Shown: positions 1 to 6,255 of the stretch, piece after piece
Layout of the letters: the number at the start of each line of letters is the position of its first letter
Numbering within the stretch: position 1 is the first letter of the stretch
DNA from: an uncultured Verrucomicrobiota bacterium
GTDB lineage: Bacteria > Verrucomicrobiota > Verrucomicrobiia > Chthoniobacterales > SZAS-18
Reading direction: 5' to 3'
DNA length: 9,938 nucleotides
NCBI GenBank assembly: GCA_937871685.1
Contig: CALMOL010000251.1
Span: 5,137 to 15,074, forward strand
The notes under the pieces: model-generated
Databases searched by the model: none
What the model was told of the DNA's origin: nothing
What the model saw: the letters and a program-made list of their open reading frames with translations, nothing else
Program-made: the position numbers and the translations under genes

Positions 1-135
1 CTCCCGGGCCCGGCGCAGGTGCCCGGCGCGCTCGAGGCGGTCGATCGCGGCGGTGGTCGCGCCGGAGGACAGGCCGATGGCCTCGCCCAGGCGGCCGGGG
101 GTCAGGGGGTCGCCGCGGCCCTCGGCAAGGCACCC
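1..135 (-). pseudogene. MarR-type winged-helix regulator fragment (contig edge)
   Basis: On the minus strand, in the frame whose codons begin at 120, 117 and so on, the sequence reads LTPGRLGEAIGLSS followed by GATTAAIDRLERAGHLRR, running to base 1 without a stop. This is the helix-turn-helix plus start of the wing of a MarR-family regulator: the pattern is LTxxxLxxxxGLSxGxxTxxxDRLExxGxxRR. These proteins bind DNA as dimers and often respond to phenolic or oxidative signals. Only about 35-40 residues are visible, so no ligand or operator can be given. The upstream edge is uncertain, because this frame meets the patatin frame (a different frame) between about 120 and 140. It could be a real neighbour brought in by deletion, but at about 130 bases from the end of the contig a chimeric read or assembly join is more likely. 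The family call rests on motif reading only. Confidence 0.6.
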
Positions 136-356
136 GCTTCGAAGAACAGGCCGCGCAGGTTTGACGCGAGCATCAGATCGAAGATTTCCCGCCCCGACTT
201 CCCGTGCGCCCGCAGGGCCGCGACCACCGCCCCGGCCGAGGCGCCGGACAGGCGCGACGGCGTCACGCCCGCCTCCTCCAGCCCGGTGACGAACCCCGCG
301 TGTGCGAACACGCCGAGAAAAGAAGAGTTCAAGCAGAGAGCGGGCGCGGCGGTCAT
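102..356 (-). pseudogene. Patatin-like phospholipase, N-terminal part, interrupted
   Basis: The product begins at ATG 356-354 and is 84 codons long, against roughly 250-350 residues for the family. Residues 7-48 look like the patatin nucleophile-elbow region. LCLNSSFLGVFAHAGF occupies the place of the usual glycine-rich oxyanion loop plus GxxxHxG segment, and GASAG at residues 38-42 is the GxSxG motif with Ser40 as the predicted nucleophile. Patatins are Ser-Asp acyl hydrolases that cut membrane lipids; the Asp of the C-terminal DGG/DGA motif is not present here. Homology-like sequence stops near residue 73 (about base 138). The last dozen residues and the stop at 102-104 lie where the other frame reads as a MarR helix-turn-helix. 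The gene is divergent from the DUF1800 gene, with 155 bases between starts. The open question is whether it is truly truncated or, as I favour, intact in the organism and broken only by a contig-end chimera. Confidence 0.7.
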
Positions 357-511
357 GCGGTGATAAGAAGCGCGCGACGCCGCGGCAACGGATGCATCAC
401 GACCGATGCTTCCACGGTGCGGAATGGGTCGCGCGGATCGCGTCTCGATTCGCCTGCGGATGCCTCATGGCATGGCATCTGCATACCCGCGGTGCTCACT
501 TCCCGCGTCGC
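357..511. promoter_or_regulatory. Divergent intergenic region with GATGC-containing inverted repeats
   Basis: These 155 bases separate the patatin start (minus) from the chosen DUF1800 start (plus), so promoters for both should lie here. No convincing -35/-10 pair stands out. Visible structure includes the 8-base palindrome gatgcatc at 392-399, another gatgc at 406-410, and an inverted repeat gatgcc (459-464) / ggcatc (474-479) with an inner stem atgcc-tcat-ggcat at 460-473. These could be operator half-sites or chance. The DUF1800 frame is open back to 302, but the residues before 512 are Arg/Cys/His-rich and unlike any exported protein start, so I treat them as non-coding. Confidence 0.35.
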
Positions 512-3500
512 ATGAAGAAGACCCTCCCGATTTTCGCCGCTGCCGCCGCCCTGTGGCTCGCGCTTCCCGCCTCGTCCGCCCTGGCTGCGCCCATCGACGC
601 CGACGGCAACACGCTCGACGACGCCTGGGAGACCTATTACAACGCCACCGGCCTCAACCCCCTCGCGGACGACGACGGCGACGGCTTCAACAATTTCCAG
701 GAGATGATTGCGGGCACCGATCCGCGCAATCCCGCTTCCGCGCCGCCCAACCCGAGCGTCACGGTCAATCCCGACACGAGCGTCACGCTGCGATGGGCCT
801 CGCAGGCCGGGAAGTCCTATCAAGTCCAGACCGCCGCCCCGCTCGGCTCGGCGTGGTCCGCCATCGGCGTGCCGCTCTACGGCACCGGCGGCCAGCTCGC
901 CGCCACCTTCGGCCCCTTCCCGGCCGGCTCGCGCGCCTTTCGCGTCTCGATCACGAACGTGGACTCGGACAACGACGGCCTTTCGGATTGGGCCGAGGTC
1001 AAGTTTGGCTTCGATCCCTTCCGGCCCGACACCTTCAACACCGGCCTCGGCGACCGCGAGACGCTCGCCAACGCCCTGTCCGCCACGAACACCGTGACCG
1101 TGGCCGTCACCGATGGCGTGGCCACCGCCGCGACCGGCGACACGGCCACGCTCGTTTTCCGGCGCCTGGGCAACGTCAACGCCTTCACCGCCACCTACAC
1201 CGTGACCGGCACCGGCGTTTCCGGCACCGACTACATGCCGCTCTCGGGCACCGTGACGTTCCCGCTGGGCGTGAATTCCGTCTCGGTGCTGGTCCGGCTC
1301 GCCGCCGGCGCCACCTTCACCGCCACCAAAACGGTGATCGCCACAGTCGCCGCCGCGGCCGGCTACACGGTCGGCTCGCCGAACGCGGCCACGGTCACGC
1401 TCTCGCCGCTGCCGGCGGCCGGGCAGGTCTTCATGGAAGTGTGGACCGGCGTGGGCGGCTACCAGCTTTCCGACGTGCCCTTCGGCACCCCGCCGCAAAG
1501 CATCCGCCTGCTGCCCACGATCGAGATTCCGCAGAACACGGCCGACAGCTACGGCTCGCGCGTCCGCGGCTGGATCACCGCGCCGACGACCGGCGCCTAC
1601 ACGTTCTGGGTGGCGGCCGACGACATCGGCGAGTTCTGGCTCGCCAACGACGACCAACCCGCCACGCTGACGCGGCGCTGCTACACCTCCTACGTCGGCT
1701 ATCGCACCTGGAACACCTACGCCACGCAGAAGTCCGCGCTCATCACGCTCACCGCCGGCCAGCGCTACTACTTCGAGGCGCTCCACCGCGAAGGCTCCGG
1801 CGGCGACCATCTTTCCATTGGCTGGCTCAAGCCGGGCCAGACCGGCACCGCGCCCTCGGAGATCGTGGGCGCCACGGGTTCCGTCCTTTCCGCGTATGTC
1901 GCCCCGCTGAATCCCACCGGCCCGACAACGCTCTGGTTTGCGCCGCTCGCCCGCGAGTCCGGCGTGGCCGGCTCCGCCAGCGGGTTTGGGTCCGTGACCC
2001 TCGCCGCCGATGACTCGGCCGCAGTGGTGTCGCTGCGGACCAGCTCGCTTTCCGGGGCCATCTCCGCCGCGACGTTGCGCGGCCCGGCCGATCCCGGCCA
2101 GACCGGGCCGGTCATCTTCGACTACGCCGCCTCCGCGGCGCAGTCCGACGGAACCCGCGCGTGGATCATCACGAATCCCGCCCACGTGGCCGCGCTCAAG
2201 CAGGGGAGGGTTTATCTGTCCGTGGCGACGGCCGCGTATCCGAGCGGCGAGCTGCGCGGGCAGCTCGGCCGCTCCGTCGGGAATTCCGCCGCGTTCACCC
2301 CACCGGCGGCGCCCCCGGCCGCTCCGACGACGGCGGCCACGGACGCCGAGGCCGCGCGCTTCCTCATCCAGAGCACCTTCGGCCCCACGAGCGCCGACAT
2401 CGCCGCCGTCCGCCGCGACGGCTACGCCGCGTGGCTCGACAACCAGATCGCCACCGCGCCCACCTACCACACGCCCTACCTCGACAACCTCGCGCTCTCC
2501 GGCCAGCAAACCTCGTTCAATTCCTACCAGGAGTCCTGGTGGAAGCAGGCCGTGCTCGCCCCCGACCAGGTCCGCCAGCGCGTGGCCTTCGCGCTCTCGG
2601 AGCTGATGGTCATCTCCTCGCGCGACGGCGACATTTCCAACGAGCCGTGGGCCATCGCCGGATTCTACGACGTGCTGCTCAAGCACGGCCTCGGCAACTA
2701 CCGCAACCTCCTCGAGGAAGTCACGCTCCACCCGGCGATGGGCGTGTATCTCGACATGCTGCAAAACGACAAGCCGGACCCGGCCACCGGCCAGCAGCCC
2801 AACGAGAACTACGGCCGCGAGGTCCTGCAGCTTTTCTCCCTCGGCCTCACGCGCCTGCACCCGGACGGCTCCATCGTCCTCGACTCCTCCAACAACCCCG
2901 TGCCCACCTACGGGCAGAACGAGGTGATCGGCTACGCGCACGTCTTCACCGGCTGGAACTTCGCGCAGGTCGGCACGCCGCAGTGGCTCTACGTGGCCGA
3001 CAACTGGCGCCAGCTCATGCAGGCCGTGCCCGGCCACCACGACACGGACGCGAAGCTCCTCCTCGACGGCGTCACGCTCCCGTCCAACCGCACCGCGCAG
3101 CAGGACCTCAAGGACGCGCTCGACGTGGTCTTCAACCACCCGACCTGCGGCGTCTTCGTCTCGCGCCACCTCATCCAGCGCCTCGTCACGAGCAATCCCT
3201 CGCCCGGCTACATCTACCGCGTCGCGCAAAAGTTTGCCGACAACGGCCAGGGCGTTCGCGGCGATCTCGGCGCCGTGGTGCGCCAGATCTTCCTCGACTA
3301 CGAGGCGCGCACGCCGGCCAACCTGACCAACAACAACTTCGGCAAGCAGCGCGAGCCGCTCGTGCGCCTGGCGAACCTCTACCGCGCCTTCAACGCCCGC
3401 GCCTATAACAACCGCTGGCAGCTCTTCGACTACGACCTCGGCCCCAATTACGGCCAGACCGCCATGCAGGCGAACTCGGTCTTCAACTTCTTCTCGCCCT

Positions 3501-3856
3501 TCTACTCCCTGCCCGGCGAGATCGCCGCGGCCGGCCTCACCTCGCCGGAATACCAGATCACCACCGAAACGCAGGTCGTCTCCTCGTCGAACAACCTGCG
3601 CGCCAAGGTCGCGCTCGTGGCCTCGCCCGGCTCGCCCGCGACCATCGGCTTCGACCTGAGCGCTCAGGTCGCCATCGCGTCCAACGCGACCACGCTGGTC
3701 GATTCCCTCAACACGGTGCTCCTCGCCGGCCAGATGTCCTCGGGCCTTCGCACGCAGGTCATCAACGCCGTCAGCGGCACCACCGACCCGCTGGCCCGCG
3801 CCCAGCGCGCCGTGCAGTTCATCGCCACCAGCCCCGAGTTCTGCGTGCAGAAGTGA
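512..3856 (+). CDS. Secreted DUF1800 protein with Calx-beta, PA14 and CHRD-like modules
   Basis: The product has 1114 residues. I chose ATG 512 because it opens a clean Sec signal peptide (MKK, a hydrophobic stretch, then a cleavage site near ALA-AP at 24-27). Modules in order: an acidic DxDxDG Ca-binding-type loop at 53-70; a beta-sandwich-like segment with the WAS..GKSYQV pattern at 80-147; a second acidic loop DSDNDGLSDW at 151-160; a Calx-beta-like domain at about 195-297 (GTDY at 238-241); a PA14-like domain at about 305-460 (GAYTFWVAADD at 361-371); a CHRD-like domain at about 472-587 ending in GELRGQL; then DUF1800 at about 609-1114. DUF1800 hallmarks are NENYGRE (764-770), FSLGL, FTGW (812-815) and the HHDTDAK segment (842-848). 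The reaction of DUF1800 is unknown. PA14 often binds glycans, so an outer-surface or polysaccharide-associated role is a reasonable inference. The gene is followed on the same strand by its usual DUF1501 partner after 203 bases. No obvious Shine-Dalgarno site precedes 512. Confidence 0.93.
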   Translation: MKKTLPIFAAAAALWLALPASSALAAPIDADGNTLDDAWETYYNATGLNPLADDDGDGFNNFQEMIAGTDPRNPASAPPNPSVTVNPDTSVTLRWASQAGKSYQVQTAAPLGSAWSAIGVPLYGTGGQLAATFGPFPAGSRAFRVSITNVDSDNDGLSDWAEVKFGFDPFRPDTFNTGLGDRETLANALSATNTVTVAVTDGVATAATGDTATLVFRRLGNVNAFTATYTVTGTGVSGTDYMPLSGTVTFPLGVNSVSVLVRLAAGATFTATKTVIATVAAAAGYTVGSPNAATVTLSPLPAAGQVFMEVWTGVGGYQLSDVPFGTPPQSIRLLPTIEIPQNTADSYGSRVRGWITAPTTGAYTFWVAADDIGEFWLANDDQPATLTRRCYTSYVGYRTWNTYATQKSALITLTAGQRYYFEALHREGSGGDHLSIGWLKPGQTGTAPSEIVGATGSVLSAYVAPLNPTGPTTLWFAPLARESGVAGSASGFGSVTLAADDSAAVVSLRTSSLSGAISAATLRGPADPGQTGPVIFDYAASAAQSDGTRAWIITNPAHVAALKQGRVYLSVATAAYPSGELRGQLGRSVGNSAAFTPPAAPPAAPTTAATDAEAARFLIQSTFGPTSADIAAVRRDGYAAWLDNQIATAPTYHTPYLDNLALSGQQTSFNSYQESWWKQAVLAPDQVRQRVAFALSELMVISSRDGDISNEPWAIAGFYDVLLKHGLGNYRNLLEEVTLHPAMGVYLDMLQNDKPDPATGQQPNENYGREVLQLFSLGLTRLHPDGSIVLDSSNNPVPTYGQNEVIGYAHVFTGWNFAQVGTPQWLYVADNWRQLMQAVPGHHDTDAKLLLDGVTLPSNRTAQQDLKDALDVVFNHPTCGVFVSRHLIQRLVTSNPSPGYIYRVAQKFADNGQGVRGDLGAVVRQIFLDYEARTPANLTNNNFGKQREPLVRLANLYRAFNARAYNNRWQLFDYDLGPNYGQTAMQANSVFNFFSPFYSLPGEIAAAGLTSPEYQITTETQVVSSSNNLRAKVALVASPGSPATIGFDLSAQVAIASNATTLVDSLNTVLLAGQMSSGLRTQVINAVSGTTDPLARAQRAVQFIATSPEFCVQK

Positions 3857-3858
3857 GG

Positions 3859-4059
3859 GGCGGAAAGAAGCTCCAAGATTCAAGCCTCAAGCTTCAAGGA
3901 AGGCCCGAACGGCCGAGAAGCTTCAAGTTCCAGACTCTGAGCTGCCGAGCAGATCCAAATCTCCCGATCAAACTGAAGTCTCCTTCACCTTTCCGCCCTT
4001 TGTCCGCCTTTCTCTGCCTTCCTTGAAGCTTGAAGCCTAAACCTTAGATCTTTTCCGCC
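3859..4059. repeat. Long imperfect palindrome filling the DUF1800-DUF1501 gap
   Basis: The left arm (3859-3904) and right arm (4015-4059) are imperfect inverted copies. Both outer ends carry ggcggaaa (3859-3866, and its complement ending at 4059), and the inner ends share tcaagcttcaaggaagg (3887-3903) with its complement at 4018-4034. The 10-mer aagcttcaag occurs at 3889 and 3918 and in reverse complement at 4022. The segment 3988-4020 is built of short pyrimidine-rich units (ctttccgcc, ctttgtccgcc, tttctctgcc). The element starts two bases after the DUF1800 stop and ends directly at the DUF1501 start codon. It may act as an attenuating hairpin in the transcript or be a mobile intergenic element; I cannot tell which from sequence alone. 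Confidence 0.7.
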
Positions 4060-5466
4060 ATGAGCCTCTCCCGTCGCGCCTTCATCCGCCAAGCCGCCTG
4101 CGCCGGCGTCGGCACCGCCGGCATCGCGTCCACCATCTGGTATCTGCGCGCCATGAACGCCGCCGCCGGCCTCAACCTGCGCGGCGGCCCCGTCACCGAC
4201 ACCGGTGGCATCACCCCGGGCGACTACAAGGCGCTCGTCTGCGTGTTCCTCTACGGCGGCAACGACTCCGCCAACGTCCTGCTCCCGCTCGACACGCCGA
4301 ACTACAACGCCTACCAGTCCGCCCGCGGCATCCTCGCGCTCCCGCAGAACTCCATCCGCCCGATCAACGCCGCCAACGCCAGCGGCGTCAACGCCGGCCA
4401 GTTCGGCGTGCATCCCTCGATGCCGGAGATCCAGGCGCTCTTCAACTCCGGCAAGGCCGCCTTCATCGCCAACACCGGCTCGCTCGCCGCGCCCGTCACG
4501 CGCGCCACGTATTTGAACGGCTCCGCGCAGTTGCCGCCGCAGCTCTTCTCGCACGAGGACCAGCAGATCCAGTGGCAGACCTCATGGCCGGATTCCCCCT
4601 CGCGCACCGGCTGGGGCGGACGCCTGGCCGACCTCCTCAACACGCTCAACTCCGGGTCGGTTTCCATGTCCATCTCGGCGGCCGGCACGAACACCTTCGA
4701 GGTCGGCAACCAGATCTCGCAATACCAGGTCGGCTCCAACGGCTCCGTCGCGCTCAACAACCTCGGCGCCACCAACGACGCGCGCTACGTGGCCTACAAC
4801 AACATCGTCAACCTGCCCTACACGAACCTCTTCGAGAAGGCCTTTGCCGCCACCACGCGCCGCGCCATCGACAACAACGCGCTCATCTCCACCGCGCTCG
4901 CCGCCGCGCCGGCGCTCGCCACGGTCTTCCCGGCGAATTCCAACCTCGCCAACCAGCTCAAGATCATCGCGCGGCTCATCTCCATCCGCTCCAATCTCGG
5001 CCACCGGCGGCAAATCTACTTCGTGTCCCAGGGCGGCTACGACACCCACGCCGAGGAGCTCGACAACCACGGCCCGCTCCTCGCCGACCTCTCCGCCTCC
5101 CTCAACGCCTTCTACAACGCCACCGTGGAGCTGAACGTGGCGAACATGGTCACGGCCTTCACCGCGTCCGACTTCGGCCGCACTTTCACGAGCAACGGCC
5201 AGGGCTCCGACCACGGCTGGGGCGGCCACCACATCGTCGTCGGCGGCGACGTGCGCGGCGGCGACGTGTATGGCCGCTACCCGATCCTCTCCGTGAACGG
5301 CCCCGACGACACCGGCTACGGCCGCTGGATCCCCAGCACCGCCGTGGACGAATACTCGATGAAGCTGGCGACGTGGTTCGGCATCACCCCCGGCCAGATG
5401 AGCACCGTGTTCCCGAACATCGGCCGCTTCAACGCCGGCCGGGCCGACCTGAACTTCATGTCGTAG
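4060..5466 (+). CDS. Tat-exported DUF1501 family protein
   Basis: The product has 468 residues from ATG 4060. The N-terminus is a twin-arginine signal: SRRAFIRQ at 4-11 followed by an Ala/Gly-rich hydrophobic stretch, so it should be exported folded across the inner membrane. Family hallmarks are VFLYGGNDSANVLLPLD near the start of the mature part, GGYDTHAEELDNHGPLL around 325-341, SDFGRTF at 370-376, and SDHGWGGHH at 383-391 leading into a VxGGDVYGRYP-type segment. DUF1501 proteins are thought to be related to the alkaline phosphatase/sulfatase fold, and the conserved Asp/His residues would suit metal binding, but no reaction is established. It follows the DUF1800 gene on the same strand, which is the typical arrangement, and the two probably work together at the cell surface or periplasm. 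Length is normal and no truncation is seen. The stop codon TAG overlaps the head of a GTAG hairpin (5463-5484). Confidence 0.93.
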   Translation: MSLSRRAFIRQAACAGVGTAGIASTIWYLRAMNAAAGLNLRGGPVTDTGGITPGDYKALVCVFLYGGNDSANVLLPLDTPNYNAYQSARGILALPQNSIRPINAANASGVNAGQFGVHPSMPEIQALFNSGKAAFIANTGSLAAPVTRATYLNGSAQLPPQLFSHEDQQIQWQTSWPDSPSRTGWGGRLADLLNTLNSGSVSMSISAAGTNTFEVGNQISQYQVGSNGSVALNNLGATNDARYVAYNNIVNLPYTNLFEKAFAATTRRAIDNNALISTALAAAPALATVFPANSNLANQLKIIARLISIRSNLGHRRQIYFVSQGGYDTHAEELDNHGPLLADLSASLNAFYNATVELNVANMVTAFTASDFGRTFTSNGQGSDHGWGGHHIVVGGDVRGGDVYGRYPILSVNGPDDTGYGRWIPSTAVDEYSMKLATWFGITPGQMSTVFPNIGRFNAGRADLNFMS

Positions 5467-5484
5467 GCCGGCCGCCTGCCGGCC
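5463..5484. repeat. GTAG-headed hairpin overlapping the DUF1501 stop codon
   Basis: GTAG at 5463-5466 (its TAG is the stop codon) is followed by a 7-base-pair GC-rich stem: ggccggc at 5466-5472, loop cgcct, gccggcc at 5478-5484. There is no T-run after it (aagaaaagg follows), so it is not a classical intrinsic terminator. A GTAG tetranucleotide directly before a hairpin is the layout of REP elements, and two clear REPs lie about 120 bases downstream, although with a different stem sequence. It could be a solitary REP of another subfamily, a factor-independent pause hairpin, or both. Confidence 0.5.
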
Positions 5485-5601
5485 AAGAAAAGGAGACCTC
5501 GGCGGCCAATCAGAACGGTGAATGCTCCGCCGCCACGAGAAGAATCAATCCGCGAACCAACTCGCAGCCGCCATCTCAGCCGCGGAGCGGCGATCACGTG
5601 A

Positions 5602-5634
5602 GTAGCCGTGGTCGAGCCGCAGGCGAGGCCACGG
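5602..5634 (+). repeat. REP element, left copy
   Basis: GTAG at 5602-5605 directly precedes a hairpin. The outer stem is ccgtgg (5606-5611) with ccacgg (5629-5634). Inside it, a tandem G-A/A-G type mismatch separates the outer stem from an inner gcc/ggc stem closed by a 3-base loop. A conserved 5' GTAG or GGAG next to an imperfect hairpin is the recognition signature of REP-associated transposases. The right copy at 6032-6064 is the inverted partner with one base difference, located in the loop. Confidence 0.8.
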
Positions 5635-5688
5635 TTTGTGTCCGCCCCACGTGCCAGCCGCGGAGCGGCGGCACTCGGCGGCGTCGGA

Positions 5689-6024
5689 TCAGACGAGATA
5701 TTTGGGGTCGTAGGCCACGCCGGCCTTCTCCAGGAGGGCCCGCAGTTCGTCCCCGAAGGACATGGTCCGGTGATGTTCTTCCTGCCCCTTAATATACGCG
5801 ATCAGCGCCTCCTTCTCGGCCCGCGACGCGGTGAACGCGCCGTAGCCATCCTGCCAGCCCGGCCAATCGTCAATCAAGCCCTCGCGCCGGATCCAGTTCG
5901 TCGAGCCGGTCTTCACCTTCTCGACATACTGGGCCAGGGCAAGGCTCGGGTGCAGGCTGGCCAGTTCGCCATGGGGCGCGGGGCTGGACAGGTTGCGCCG
6001 CTGCCGCGGCTGGGTGCAATCCAA
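5689..6024 (-). pseudogene. REP-associated tyrosine transposase (IS200-like), C-terminal remnant
   Basis: The open frame gives 111 residues from a TTG codon at 6024, but family-like sequence begins only near residue 21 (LASLHPSLALAQYVEKVKTG). Visible hallmarks are the STNWI segment (41-45), GWQDGYGAF (56-64), AYIKGQEEHH (76-85, with Tyr77 as the predicted nucleophile), SFGDELRALLEK and a closing YDPKYLV. Intact Y1/HUH transposases of this type are about 150-200 residues and carry an HxH metal-binding motif before this point. Here that whole half is missing: the preceding codons (PRQRRNLSSPAPHGE) are encoded by the inner ccgcgg hairpin and lack HUH. The remnant should therefore not be able to cut DNA by itself, though REPs could be served by a full RAYT elsewhere. 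It is read towards the DUF1501 gene. I judge it a decayed gene. Confidence 0.82.
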
Positions 6025-6031
6025 TTCCGTT

Positions 6032-6064
6032 CCGTGGCCTCGCCTTCGGCTCGACCACGGCTAC
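6032..6064 (-). repeat. REP element, right copy (inverted)
   Basis: This is the inverted partner of the left REP, with ctac at 6061-6064 being GTAG on the minus strand. The hairpin stems match the left copy, and one loop base differs (a in place of c when read in the left copy's orientation). The identity extends through tcacgtg to 6071, and after four unmatched bases resumes through 6087. The pair is oriented head-out, each GTAG pointing away from the transposase remnant, so single-stranded DNA of the cassette could fold into one large hairpin. Confidence 0.8.
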
Positions 6065-6121
6065 TCACGTGCGGACCGCTCCGCGGCCGGCGGATTCATT
6101 TTTCCGAGCGCCAACGGGTGT

Positions 6122-6136
6122 GCGACGGAGGTCGCA
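6122..6136 (+). promoter_or_regulatory. Small hairpin presenting GGAG just before an in-frame ATG upstream of leuS
   Basis: gcgac (6122-6126) and gtcgc (6131-6135) form a 5-base-pair stem with loop ggag, and the next base opens an ATG (6136) in frame with leuS. The ggag loop looks like a ribosome binding site held in a hairpin loop. If used, it would add 40 residues (MNGRASRRHARIFCV...) ahead of the start I prefer. Those residues do not resemble any LeuS N-terminus, so this may be a coincidence or part of a leader. Confidence 0.25.
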
Positions 6137-6255
6137 TGAATGGGCGTGCAAGCCGCCGCCACGCTCGCATTTTCTGCGTGATGCCCGATGATCTCCGCCC
6201 TTCTGGTCCCGCGCCGTCCGCGGGGCCGCCGTTCATCCGCTACCAGTTCGTGGAC

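Larger units (their letters stand above)
5579..6087 (-). mobile_element. REPtron-like cassette: inverted REP pair around a truncated RAYT
   Basis: This 509-base unit is bounded by 56-base arms, 5579-5634 and 6032-6087, that are inverted copies of each other. The inner 40 bases differ at one position, the outer 12 (gccgcggagcgg) are identical, and the four bases between those blocks differ. Each arm holds a small hairpin with stem ccgc/gcgg and then a GTAG-headed REP. A third hairpin of the same ccgcgg-type follows inside each arm (5654-5671, and 5995-6014 in opposite orientation). Between the arms lies the C-terminal half of an IS200-like REP-associated tyrosine transposase on the minus strand. 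RAYTs flanked by REPs in opposite orientation are a known arrangement. The cassette lies between the DUF1501 gene and leuS and interrupts no recognisable gene. Confidence 0.8.

Noticed and set aside
302..511. In-frame extension of the DUF1800 gene of 70 codons
   Set aside because: The extension is Arg/Cys/His-rich and would bury the signal peptide that begins at 512.
353..3883. Antisense open frame of 1176 codons across the DUF1800 gene
   Set aside because: It mirrors the DUF1800 gene almost exactly and reads as Arg/Gly/Val/His-rich low-complexity protein without motifs, as expected opposite a GC-rich coding sequence.
5466..5484. Classical intrinsic terminator after the DUF1501 gene
   Set aside because: The hairpin is strong but is followed by aagaaaagg, not a T-run, so the label is not supported.
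5870..6058. Minus-strand frame of 62 codons starting in the right REP
   Set aside because: It is out of frame with the transposase remnant, begins inside the REP hairpin and has no family-like sequence.
5608..6255. In-frame N-terminal extension of leuS of about 216 codons
   Set aside because: It covers the REP cassette and the antisense transposase remnant, and its sequence is not LeuS-like. The frame is open only because of base composition.
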